Assembly: GCF_002222615.2 (NCBI RefSeq)
Contig: NZ_CP022412.2
Coordinates: forward strand, 3,968,001 to 4,032,000
Length of the DNA stretch: 64,000 bases
Reading direction: 5' to 3'
Origin: Bacteroides caccae
GTDB lineage: Bacteria > Bacteroidota > Bacteroidia > Bacteroidales > Bacteroidaceae
Shown here one piece after another: positions 8,341-16,669 of the stretch; within the stretch, counting starts at the first letter, position 1, and the number at the start of each line of letters is the position of its first letter. Position numbers and translations under genes: made by a program. The notes under the pieces are model-generated. The model was given only the letters and a program-made list of their open reading frames with translations. It ran no database searches and was not told the DNA's origin.

Positions 8341-9771
8341 CTATATAGTTGCTTCAAACGTACGTTCTATATTCTGTTCACGATGCACCAATTCTACTTT
8401 TACTCCGAATTTCTTATTAAGGTGCTCCGCCAAATGCTGGGCGGAATAAACAGAACGATGTTGCCCTCCGGTGCAGCCAAAACAAACAGATAAATTACTA
8501 AATCCCCGTTCCATATATCGTTTCACAGAAGCATCTACCAAGGCATAAACATGATCGAGAAAACGAAGAATCTCTCCGTCTTCTTCGAGGAAGGTAATCA
8601 CCGGTTCATCCAGTCCGGTAAAAGGTTTGTAACGTTCATATTTTCCGGGATTATTTACAGCGCGGCAATCAAAAACATAGCCGCCCCCATTGCCTGTCGG
8701 ATCGTCAGGAATCCCTTTCTTATAAGCAAAACTCATGACTTTGACTGTGAGCTGGCGCTTTTTCAGATCGTCCGTAAATTGTTTCAGCCCGGTCAGTTCA
8801 CGCAGTACTTTACAGAGATACGGATATTCCGGATATTCCTCTTTCAACAGTTCGCGCAGGTTCCCGATAGCATAAGGAACACTCTGGATAAAATGGGGCT
8901 TCTTTTCGAAGTAGCCACGAAAGCCATAGGCTCCAAGCACTTGCAAAGTACGGAAAAGTACAAAATGGCGAAGCTGGCTATAAAAATAAGGTTCGTCAAT
9001 TGGTTGGTATTTGCGGAGTGCTTCAATATATTCTTGCAGCAGTTCCTGACGGAGACTATCAGGATATTTTGCTTTTGCCTGCCATAAGAAAGAAGCAATG
9101 TCATAATAGAACGGTCCCTTACGTCCGCCCTGAAAATCAATAAACCATGGTTCGCCGTCTTTAATCATCACATTACGACTTTGGAAGTCACGATACATAA
9201 AAGTGGCAGAAGAACTACGAAGCAGAACATCGCTCATCTTCTGGAAATCATCTTCCAGTTTATCCTCTTGAAACTCCATGCCGGTAGCCTTGAGAAAACA
9301 GTATTTAAAGTAATTCAGGTCCCAAAGGATAGAACGTTGGTTAAACTCCGGCTGGGGATAGCAACGGGAGAAATCAAATCCGTCCGCCCCGGCAAACTGG
9401 ATAGCGGGCAGCAGGCGAATCGTCTTTCGAAGCAGTTCTTTTTCATCTTCGGAAAAGACACTCGTGGCACGTCCTTTCTCTATGGCATGAAACAACAAAG
9501 TGTCTCCTAAATCTTCTTGCAGATAATAGGTTTTATCTTCCGACACGATGTGAATCTCAGGAATAGGCAAACCGCATCTGCGGAAATGGGCCGCCATATA
9601 AAGAAAAGCTTCATTCTCATCGATACAGGTTCCATAAACTCCGATCAATGTTTGCACCCCCGCCAACCGGAAATAACGGCGATTGGAGCCGGAAGAAGGT
9701 AATTCTGTTATATTCTCGGCGGGAACTCCCGTATATGCCAGATAAAGTTTTTGTAGTTCTTCGGTAATCAT
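8341..9771 (-). CDS. AmgK-like kinase fused to a RapZ C-terminal domain
   Basis: A 476-residue two-domain protein. Residues 1 to about 325 are an aminoglycoside-phosphotransferase/AmgK-like kinase: a phosphate-loop-like SSGSNRRYFRL, a catalytic YRDFQSRNVM loop (usually H-G-D-x-x-x-x-N) and metal-binding WFIDFQGG. Residues 341-476 match the C-terminal domain of RapZ (YvcJ family) with the hallmark GCTGGQHRSV and an ending like HRE; RapZ binds glucosamine-6-phosphate and RNA partners in enterobacteria. The N-terminal ATPase domain of RapZ is absent. The start at 9771 is preferred to an upstream in-frame ATG at 9852 because a TATCTTTG promoter box lies at 9789-9796, inside that extension. The nucleotidyltransferase follows directly. 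Inferred role: phosphorylation of a recycled amino sugar plus sensing. Similar fusions may be widespread in Bacteroidota. Confidence 0.85.
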   Translation of the reverse strand: MITEELQKLYLAYTGVPAENITELPSSGSNRRYFRLAGVQTLIGVYGTCIDENEAFLYMAAHFRRCGLPIPEIHIVSEDKTYYLQEDLGDTLLFHAIEKGRATSVFSEDEKELLRKTIRLLPAIQFAGADGFDFSRCYPQPEFNQRSILWDLNYFKYCFLKATGMEFQEDKLEDDFQKMSDVLLRSSSATFMYRDFQSRNVMIKDGEPWFIDFQGGRKGPFYYDIASFLWQAKAKYPDSLRQELLQEYIEALRKYQPIDEPYFYSQLRHFVLFRTLQVLGAYGFRGYFEKKPHFIQSVPYAIGNLRELLKEEYPEYPYLCKVLRELTGLKQFTDDLKKRQLTVKVMSFAYKKGIPDDPTGNGGGYVFDCRAVNNPGKYERYKPFTGLDEPVITFLEEDGEILRFLDHVYALVDASVKRYMERGFSNLSVCFGCTGGQHRSVYSAQHLAEHLNKKFGVKVELVHREQNIERTFEATI

Positions 9772-9788
9772 AATCGTATATTTTCGAG

Positions 9789-9796
9789 CAAAGATA
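9789..9796 (-). promoter_or_regulatory. -7 promoter box of the kinase/RapZ operon
   Basis: The minus strand reads TATCTTTG, an exact TAnnTTTG match, placing transcription start about 10 bases before the ATG at 9771. It supports the shorter start of the fusion gene. No clear -33 TTTG is seen. Confidence 0.55.
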
Positions 9797-9852
9797 GGGA
9801 TAAAAACTAAAAAATAAGAGAGCTGATTTAAGTAATATTCATCCGAATACAT

Positions 9853-9860
9853 TATCTTTG
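9853..9860 (+). promoter_or_regulatory. -7 promoter box of the hybrid two-component regulator
   Basis: The plus strand reads TATCTTTG, 24 bases before the ATG at 9885, and is divergent from the box at 9789-9796. Both promoters sit in the 113-bp gap between the two genes. The -33 region is weak (ATTTAAG at 9826-9832). Confidence 0.55.
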
Positions 9861-9884
9861 TTTCAGTTAAACTGACCTGATTTC

Positions 9885-12800
9885 ATGAGAAAAAACATAT
9901 TGGTACTACTATGCGTAGCATTTATCATACAATTTACCGGCCTTCTCCCCCTTCAAGCCGGACATTATTACTATAAACAAATCTCCCTGAAAGACGGACT
10001 ACCTTCCACCGTGCGCTGTATCCTGACGGATGAACAAGGCTTTGTATGGATTGGAACCCGTTCCGGGCTGGGACGATACGACGGGCATGAACTCAAAAAA
10101 TATGTTCATCAGGCCGATGATCCTCATTCCATTCCACATAATTTTATCTATCAGATGATAGAAGACGAACAAAACAATATCTGGATTCTGACGGACAAAG
10201 GAGTGGCGCGCTATCGACGGCAGAGTGATGACTTCTTCATACCAACGAATGAGTCGGGAAATAACATTATCGTTTATTCAGTTTGCCTGACAAAAGGCGG
10301 CGTCTTGTTCGGTTCAAAAAATAAAATCTTTTTCTATAATTATCAGGATGCTTCCTTACGCCTCTTGCAATCATTTGAGCGGGAGTTGAATTACAATGTC
10401 ACCCTGCTGACCCTTTGGGATGAACATACCCTGCTCTGTTGTAGCCGGTGGCAGGGCTTACTACTACTCGACTTAAAAACCGGAAAATATAACCCTCCCC
10501 CTTTCGATTGCGGAAAAGAAATCATGAATATATTCATCGATTCACAGAAAAGGATATGGGTGGCACCTTACAACGGAGGCTTGAATTGCCTGACCCGCGA
10601 CGGAAAACTGCTAGCCACCTATACCACCCGCAATTCTTCTCTGAGCAACAATGTTGTATTAAGCCTCGCCGAACGGGAAGGGCAGATATGGATTGGAACA
10701 GACGGAGGAGGCATCAATATCCTTGACCCGGAAACGGGACAATTTTCCTTACTGGAACACATCCCCGGAAGAGATAACTATTCACTTCCTGCCAATTCGA
10801 TCTTATGTCTTTATAACGATCGGAATAATAATATGTGGGCAGGCAGCATCCGAAACGGATTAATCAGCATCCGGGAAGTTTCTATGAAAACATATAAAGA
10901 TGTATTGCCCGGCAATGACCGCGGATTAAGCAACTCCACCGTTTTGAGCCTTTTTCAGGAATCCGAAAACCGGATCTGGATAGGTACGGACGGAGGAGGC
11001 ATAAACAGCTTTAACCCGTTTACGGAGAAATTCGCCCATTACCCTTCGACTTGGGAAGACAAAGTAGCCTCTATCTGTCCGTTTACTCCCGGTAAATTAT
11101 TAATTTCCCTTTTCTCGCAGGGAGTATTCATTTTCAATCCGGCAACAGGAGAAAAACATCCCTTCACCATTGTCGATAATGAAACGAACACCCGTCTCTG
11201 TAACCGGGGAAAAGCCGTGAATTTACTACAAAACACGCCTCACAGCATATTATTCCTGGGAGATCATGTTTATAAATACAATCTGAAAGAACAGACTTTC
11301 AATATTGCTACCGAGCAGGAAGGGCAAGATATCATCGGTACCCTTTTACCTATTGGCAATTATCAGGATTATACTTATATAAACGATACAAAACACATCT
11401 ACGAACTGGATAACCGTACAAACCGGTTGAAAGCATTGTACTCTTGCCGAAAAGATACTGTTATCAACTCCGTTTCACGGGATGAAGAAGGGCACTTCTG
11501 GATCGGGAGCAATTACGGATTGATACATTATCATCCCGGAACCAAGACAAAGACTCTGATACCGACTTCCCTGTTCGGCGAAATTACTCTGCTCGTATGC
11601 GACCAGCAGGGAAAAGTATGGATAGGAGCCGACAGTATGCTCTTTGCCTGGTTGATCAAAGAAAAGAAGTTTGTCCTATTCGGAGAGTCGGATGGAGCTA
11701 TTCTAAACGAATATCTTTCCAAGCCTCAATTATTAAGTATGCAGGGAGATATCTACATGGGCGGTGTAAAAGGCTTGCTTCATATCAACAGCAAGCTCCC
11801 GCTGACCACCTCCGAACTTCCACAACTCCAATTGTCAAATGTCATTATCAACGGAGAATCCGTCAACGATAAGTTAAACGGCAATCCGAAAGGTATCTCC
11901 GCTCCTTGGAACAGCAATATTACTATCCGAATCATGTCGAAAGAGGAAGACATTTTCCGCCAAAAAGTATATAAATACCAGATAGAAGGGTTGAATGACC
12001 AACAAATCGAATCCTACAACCCTGAACTGGCTATACGCTCACTGCCACCGGGCAGTTATAAAATCATGGCTTCCTGTACGGCCAAAGACGGTAGTTGGAT
12101 TCCTAACCAAGAAGTACTGGAGTTAACGATTCTTCCTCCCTGGTATCGTACATGGTGGTTCATCCTCAGTTGCGCAGTTTTCGTTGTCGCCGTTATTATA
12201 GAGACTTTCCGAAGAACCTTGAAACGCAAAGAGGAAAAGCTCAAATGGGCTATGAAAGAGCACGAGCAACAAGTGTATGAAGAAAAAGTACGCTTCCTTA
12301 TCAATATCAGCCACGAGCTTCGTACACCGTTGACACTGATACACGCTCCACTTAGCAGAATATTGAAATCACTCTCCTCCGAAGATCATCAATACCTTCC
12401 GCTGAAAGCTATTTACAGACAGTCACAACGTATGAAGAACCTGATTAACATGGTGCTTGATGTGCGTAAAATGGAAGTCGGAGAAAGTAAAATGCAGATA
12501 CAGCCTCATCCGCTCAATAAATGGATTGAGGACGTATCACAAGACTTTATCAGTGAAGGTGAAGCCAAGAATGTGCGAATCCGTTATGAGCTCGACCCAC
12601 GGATTGAAACTGTCAGTTTCGATAAGGACAAGTGCGAGACTATTTTAAGCAACTTGCTTATCAACGCGCTCAAACATAGTCCTGAAAATACGGAAATTAC
12701 AATTACCTCCGAATTACTTTCAGAAGAAAGCAGAATACGTATTTCCATAATCGACCAGGGAAACGGATTGCAGCAAGTAGACACCCGGAAACTCTTTACC

Positions 12801-13832
12801 CGTTTCTATCAAGGGACAGGAGAACAAAGCGGAACGGGAATCGGATTATCTTATTCCAAGATTCTGGTTGAGCTGCATGGTGGTTCTATCGGTGCCCGCA
12901 ACAATCAGGAAACAGGTGCAACTTTCTTCTTTGAACTACCACTGAAGCAAAAGACCGAAGAAATTATCTGCCAGCCTAAGGCATATCTGAACGAACTGAT
13001 AGGCGACAATGACAATGAACAGATTCCTGATGAGGACAATTTCGACACGACCCCTTACAGTATTCTGGTAGTGGACGACAATTCCGACCTGACGGACTTC
13101 CTGAAAAAATCATTAGGAGAATATTTCAAGCGGATCGTAATTGCCGCAGACGGTGTAGAAGCCCTTCAACTTATCAAGAGCCATACTCCGGATATCATCG
13201 TCAGTGATGTAATGATGCCGCGAATGAACGGATATGAATTGTGTAAAAACATCAAAGAGGATATTACTATCAGCCACATCCCTATCATCCTGCTGACAGC
13301 AAGAGATGATAAACAAAGCCAGCTGAGCGGTTACAAAAACGGAGCAGACGCCTATCTCACCAAGCCTTTTGAAATAGAAATGTTAATGGAACTCATCCGC
13401 AACCGGTTGAAAAACCGCGAACATACCAAGAAAAGGTATCTGAATGCCGGCTTGATTCCTGCCCCGGAAGAAAGCACGTTCAGTCAGGCGGACGAAACAT
13501 TCTTACTCAAAATGAATAAGATTATCCAGGAAAATCTGGATAACAGTAATCTGGATGTCGCTCTGGTCTGCAAAGAAATCGGCATGAGCCGGGCTTCGCT
13601 CTATAACAAGCTAAAAGCTCTTACCGATATGGGGGCCAATGATTATATTAACAAATTCAGAATGGAGAAAGCGATCACATTAATGACTGGCACGGAACTG
13701 TCATTTACGGAAATCGCCGAGAAAGTCGGGTTTACTACTTCCCGCTATTTCAGTACGGCTTTCAAACAATATACAGGCGAAACGCCGACACAGTATAAGG
13801 AAAAGCGGAAACAGGAAAAGAAAAACGAATAG
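9885..13832 (+). CDS. Hybrid two-component system sensor/regulator (HTCS)
   Basis: A 1315-residue one-protein signalling system. Order of parts: signal peptide; two seven-bladed propellers built from Reg_prop repeats (recurring VWIGT-x-x-GL and IWIGTDGGGIN motifs, to about residue 660); a Y_Y_Y domain (SLPPGSYKIMASC); one transmembrane helix near residues 758-778; HisKA with phospho-acceptor His810 in NISHELRTP; HATPase; a receiver with Asp1108 in SDVMMPRMNGYE; and a C-terminal AraC-type helix-turn-helix. The periplasmic propeller senses an oligosaccharide and the cytoplasmic end activates a susCD operon. Its target is unclear: the nearest SusC starts at 6983, beyond a cell-wall sugar operon, and no carbohydrate genes adjoin it. 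A bidirectional terminator follows the stop codon. Confidence 0.97.
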   Translation: MRKNILVLLCVAFIIQFTGLLPLQAGHYYYKQISLKDGLPSTVRCILTDEQGFVWIGTRSGLGRYDGHELKKYVHQADDPHSIPHNFIYQMIEDEQNNIWILTDKGVARYRRQSDDFFIPTNESGNNIIVYSVCLTKGGVLFGSKNKIFFYNYQDASLRLLQSFERELNYNVTLLTLWDEHTLLCCSRWQGLLLLDLKTGKYNPPPFDCGKEIMNIFIDSQKRIWVAPYNGGLNCLTRDGKLLATYTTRNSSLSNNVVLSLAEREGQIWIGTDGGGINILDPETGQFSLLEHIPGRDNYSLPANSILCLYNDRNNNMWAGSIRNGLISIREVSMKTYKDVLPGNDRGLSNSTVLSLFQESENRIWIGTDGGGINSFNPFTEKFAHYPSTWEDKVASICPFTPGKLLISLFSQGVFIFNPATGEKHPFTIVDNETNTRLCNRGKAVNLLQNTPHSILFLGDHVYKYNLKEQTFNIATEQEGQDIIGTLLPIGNYQDYTYINDTKHIYELDNRTNRLKALYSCRKDTVINSVSRDEEGHFWIGSNYGLIHYHPGTKTKTLIPTSLFGEITLLVCDQQGKVWIGADSMLFAWLIKEKKFVLFGESDGAILNEYLSKPQLLSMQGDIYMGGVKGLLHINSKLPLTTSELPQLQLSNVIINGESVNDKLNGNPKGISAPWNSNITIRIMSKEEDIFRQKVYKYQIEGLNDQQIESYNPELAIRSLPPGSYKIMASCTAKDGSWIPNQEVLELTILPPWYRTWWFILSCAVFVVAVIIETFRRTLKRKEEKLKWAMKEHEQQVYEEKVRFLINISHELRTPLTLIHAPLSRILKSLSSEDHQYLPLKAIYRQSQRMKNLINMVLDVRKMEVGESKMQIQPHPLNKWIEDVSQDFISEGEAKNVRIRYELDPRIETVSFDKDKCETILSNLLINALKHSPENTEITITSELLSEESRIRISIIDQGNGLQQVDTRKLFTRFYQGTGEQSGTGIGLSYSKILVELHGGSIGARNNQETGATFFFELPLKQKTEEIICQPKAYLNELIGDNDNEQIPDEDNFDTTPYSILVVDDNSDLTDFLKKSLGEYFKRIVIAADGVEALQLIKSHTPDIIVSDVMMPRMNGYELCKNIKEDITISHIPIILLTARDDKQSQLSGYKNGADAYLTKPFEIEMLMELIRNRLKNREHTKKRYLNAGLIPAPEESTFSQADETFLLKMNKIIQENLDNSNLDVALVCKEIGMSRASLYNKLKALTDMGANDYINKFRMEKAITLMTGTELSFTEIAEKVGFTTSRYFSTAFKQYTGETPTQYKEKRKQEKKNE

Positions 13833-13855
13833 CCATCCGACAACTAAAAAATAAA

Positions 13856-13902
13856 AAACGGTGAACACTGTGCAGCAACGAACTGCCTGATGTTCACCGT
13901 TT
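13856..13902. terminator. Bidirectional terminator between HTCS and fsa
   Basis: A perfect 12-bp stem, AAACGGTGAACA (13856-13867) paired with its complement at 13891-13902; the loop contains a further GCAG/CTGC pairing. On the minus strand it is followed by a long T-rich tract, on the plus strand by TTGTTCTATAT. It serves the convergent HTCS and fsa genes. Confidence 0.85.
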
Positions 13903-13929
13903 GTTCTATATATTGAGCCTTGTCTACTC

Positions 13930-14586
13930 TCAACCGTTGACTTTTTTATAGTCTTCCAGGAATTTTTTCAGTCCCGAATCCGTCAACGGATGATTCAACA
14001 ATCCCTTAATGGCACTCAACGGGCAAGTAGCAACATCCGCCCCCACTTCCACACATTCGATAATGTGCTTCGTATTACGGATAGAAGCTGCCAGCACTTG
14101 TGTCTTGTAATCATACGTGCGGTACATACGTACAATATCCCCGACAAGTCCTATCCCATCTTCACAAATATCATCCAGACGGCCGACGAAAGGAGATACA
14201 TAAGTTGCCCCGGCTTTAGCCGCCAGCAACGCCTGTCCCACCGAAAAGACCAGCGTACAGTTCGTGCGTATTCCTTTCTCCGTGAAATACTTGATGGCTT
14301 TGATACCGTCGGCAATACAAGGCACTTTCACTACGATATGCGGATTAAGCGCCGCCAGCTCCTCGCCTTCGCGAATCATCCCTTCATAATCGGTCGCTAT
14401 CACCTCAGCACTCACATCACCGTTGACGATATTACATATCTTGACATAATGGTCACGCTGGTTCTGTGTTCCCTTAATACCTTCTTTCGCCATGAGCGAA
14501 GGGTTGGTAGTCACTCCGTCAAGTACACCGAGGTCATGTGCCTCCTTAATCTGCTCCAAATTGGCTGTGTCAATAAAAAACTTCAT
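13930..14586 (-). CDS. fsa: Fructose-6-phosphate aldolase / transaldolase, TalC type
   Basis: A 218-residue member of the small MipB/TalC transaldolase family, a cytoplasmic TIM barrel that forms a Schiff base. MKFFIDTANLEQI opens with the conserved Asp6; GVTTNPSLMAKEG is the family phosphate-site strand; the Schiff-base lysine is Lys87 in HIVVKVPC; TNCTLVFSVGQALLA and GATYVSPFVGRLDD complete the fold. Whether it works as a transaldolase or as a fructose-6-phosphate aldolase cannot be told from the sequence. It is the last gene of a gpmA-fba-fsa operon (68 bp after fba) and ends in a strong terminator. The operon joins sugar-phosphate interconversion to glycolysis. Confidence 0.93.
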   Translation of the reverse strand: MKFFIDTANLEQIKEAHDLGVLDGVTTNPSLMAKEGIKGTQNQRDHYVKICNIVNGDVSAEVIATDYEGMIREGEELAALNPHIVVKVPCIADGIKAIKYFTEKGIRTNCTLVFSVGQALLAAKAGATYVSPFVGRLDDICEDGIGLVGDIVRMYRTYDYKTQVLAASIRNTKHIIECVEVGADVATCPLSAIKGLLNHPLTDSGLKKFLEDYKKVNG

Positions 14587-14654
14587 ACTCTTATTTTTTA
14601 ATGGTTAACTATCTAATAGTCAAAGATAAGAAATTATTTCCATTCACAACCGTA

Positions 14655-15707
14655 TCAAGCGATCGTTATTGACGGATCAAGATAAACATCCTGGATAGCA
14701 TTCAATAATTCTACCCCTTTATTCATCGGTTTCTGGAAAGCCTTACGTCCGCTAATCAGTCCCATACCTCCGGCACGCTTATTCACTACGGCAGTAATGA
14801 CGGCATCACGCAAATCGGAAGTTCCGTGAGATTCCCCACCGGAATTAATCAGTCCTACACGCCCCATGTAGCCATTAGCAACCTGATAACGGCAAAGGTC
14901 AATCGGGTGGTCAGTCGCCAGTTCGGTGTACATACGTTCGTCCACCTTGCCGAAGCCGATAGCTTTAAAGCCGCCGTTATTCGTCGGAAGTTTCTGCTTC
15001 ACAATATCCGCCTTAATGGTCACACCCAGGCGGTCAGCCTGTCCGGTCAGGTCGGCAGCAGAGTGATAATCTATTGCTCCTTTTTTGAAATCATTGTTAC
15101 GCAGATAGCACCACAGAATGGTTGCCATACCCAGTTCGTGCGCATATTCAAACGCCTCGGCAATCTCTACCAACTGACGGCGGCTCTGTTCCGAACCGAA
15201 ATAGATAGTAGCTCCGACAGCTACTGCCCCCATGTTCCATGCCTCCTTCACGGTGCCAAACAACACTTGGTCGAAGCTGTTCGGATAAGAAAGCAGTTCA
15301 TTATGATTCAACTTCACAACGAAAGGTATCTTATGGGCATACTTACGCGCTACGGAACCCAGGATTCCGAAAGTGGAAGCCACGGCGTTGCAGCCGCCTT
15401 CAATAGCCAGTTTCACGATATTCTCCGGGTCGAAATAGATCGGGTTCGGAGCAAAAGAAGCCCCGGCGGTATGCTCGATATCCTGATCGACAGGAAGAAT
15501 GGACACATATCCGGTATTTGCCAATCGGCCATGCCCCAAGAGAGACTGAAGGCTATTCAATACCTTTATATTACGATCTGAATCCAACCAGATTTTATCT
15601 ATTGTATCGGGAGAGGGAATGTGAATCAGCGATTTATCGATGGTTTTACAGGTGTGATCCAAATAATAACAGGATTTATCTCCTAATAATTCTATAACTT
15701 TATTCAT
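14655..15707 (-). CDS. fbaB: Class I fructose-bisphosphate aldolase (DhnA/FbaB type)
   Basis: A 350-residue aldolase of the archaeal-type class I family, cleaving fructose 1,6-bisphosphate through a lysine Schiff base without metal. Family features are [14 protein letters not shown], the [14 protein letters not shown] strand and a C-terminal phosphate-binding region, GLINSGGES followed by a Gly-rich [10 protein letters not shown]. The length is normal for this family. It lies 30 bp after gpmA and 68 bp before fsa on the same strand, so the three are cotranscribed. Bacteroides also often carry a class II enzyme; none is present in this window. Confidence 0.93.
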   Translation of the reverse strand: MNKVIELLGDKSCYYLDHTCKTIDKSLIHIPSPDTIDKIWLDSDRNIKVLNSLQSLLGHGRLANTGYVSILPVDQDIEHTAGASFAPNPIYFDPENIVKLAIEGGCNAVASTFGILGSVARKYAHKIPFVVKLNHNELLSYPNSFDQVLFGTVKEAWNMGAVAVGATIYFGSEQSRRQLVEIAEAFEYAHELGMATILWCYLRNNDFKKGAIDYHSAADLTGQADRLGVTIKADIVKQKLPTNNGGFKAIGFGKVDERMYTELATDHPIDLCRYQVANGYMGRVGLINSGGESHGTSDLRDAVITAVVNKRAGGMGLISGRKAFQKPMNKGVELLNAIQDVYLDPSITIA

Positions 15708-15737
15708 AACTTCATTTTTTTAATGTATAACTTTATT

Positions 15738-16484
15738 CTATTTTTTCTTTCCCTGGTTGGCTACTGCCTCCATTAATTTTCTGATTTCTTCGGGATTACC
15801 CAGAAAGTAGTCATTAGCTACATTAAGATTCTCGTCGAACTCAAACACATAAGGCACGGCAGTAGGCAGGTTCAGTTTTATAATATCTTCATCCGAAATA
15901 TGTTTCAGATGTTTGATAATCCCCCTCAAACTATTACCGTGAGCTACCACCAGTAAAGTATGGGCAGTTTTCAATGCAGGAAATATATTTGATTCCCAAT
16001 AAGGCATAATACGTTCAATGGTATCCTTCAATGATTCGGTACGGGGCAGTTCAGCATCGGGTACCTCGTGATATCGATAGTCGAAACGTGGATTTCTAAG
16101 GTCATTCTCTGCAAGCGGATTAGGAGCAATGTCATAGCTGCGGCGCCATACAAGCACTTGTTCCTCCCCATACTTCCCGGCGGTTTCCGCTTTATTCAGC
16201 CCTTGTAACTCTCCATAATGCTTCTCATTCAGGCGCCAGTTCTTTTCCACGGGAATCCAGTCGAGATTCATCTTATCAAGCACGCAGTTCAGAGTTTTCA
16301 CTGCACGTTTCAGATAGGAAGTATAGGCTTTATCGAAATTGAAGCCATATTCTCTCAGCGTCTCCCCTGCCTTCTCGGCTTCGGCAACTCCTTTTTCCGT
16401 AAGGTCTACATCCGTCCAGCCGGTGAAACGATTTTCCTTGTTCCATACACTCTCTCCGTGACGAAGTAATACTATTTTTTTCAT
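15738..16484 (-). CDS. gpmA: 2,3-bisphosphoglycerate-dependent phosphoglycerate mutase
   Basis: A 248-residue glycolytic mutase of the histidine-phosphatase superfamily converting 3- to 2-phosphoglycerate. The phospho-histidine is His9 in [50 protein letters not shown] and [11 protein letters not shown] are all classical dPGM motifs, and the length matches the family. It is the first gene of the gpmA-fba-fsa operon. An unusually good Shine-Dalgarno (AAAGGAGA on the minus strand, 16493-16500) precedes the ATG, rare in this phylum and in keeping with high expression. Confidence 0.97.
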   Translation of the reverse strand: MKKIVLLRHGESVWNKENRFTGWTDVDLTEKGVAEAEKAGETLREYGFNFDKAYTSYLKRAVKTLNCVLDKMNLDWIPVEKNWRLNEKHYGELQGLNKAETAGKYGEEQVLVWRRSYDIAPNPLAENDLRNPRFDYRYHEVPDAELPRTESLKDTIERIMPYWESNIFPALKTAHTLLVVAHGNSLRGIIKHLKHISDEDIIKLNLPTAVPYVFEFDENLNVANDYFLGNPEEIRKLMEAVANQGKKK

Positions 16485-16669
16485 TCTTAATGATCTCCTT
16501 TCTTTTTATATCTACGCATTATATATAGAACATTTTATTTCTTCACAAAGTTCACGAAAGAATAAGGAGTTATCAATACCTAAAAATGGTGGTTTATTAG
16601 CAGGAATCCGACAAAAATGACTACTTTTACATATTAAACAAATTTTTAACCTTCAGAACAAACTGTAAA

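Noticed and set aside
9772..9852. Longer start for the kinase/RapZ fusion
   Set aside because: The 27-codon extension contains the -7 promoter box and is not kinase-like.
14826..15581. A 251-codon plus-strand frame opposite the class I aldolase
   Set aside because: Antisense shadow of a well-supported gene.
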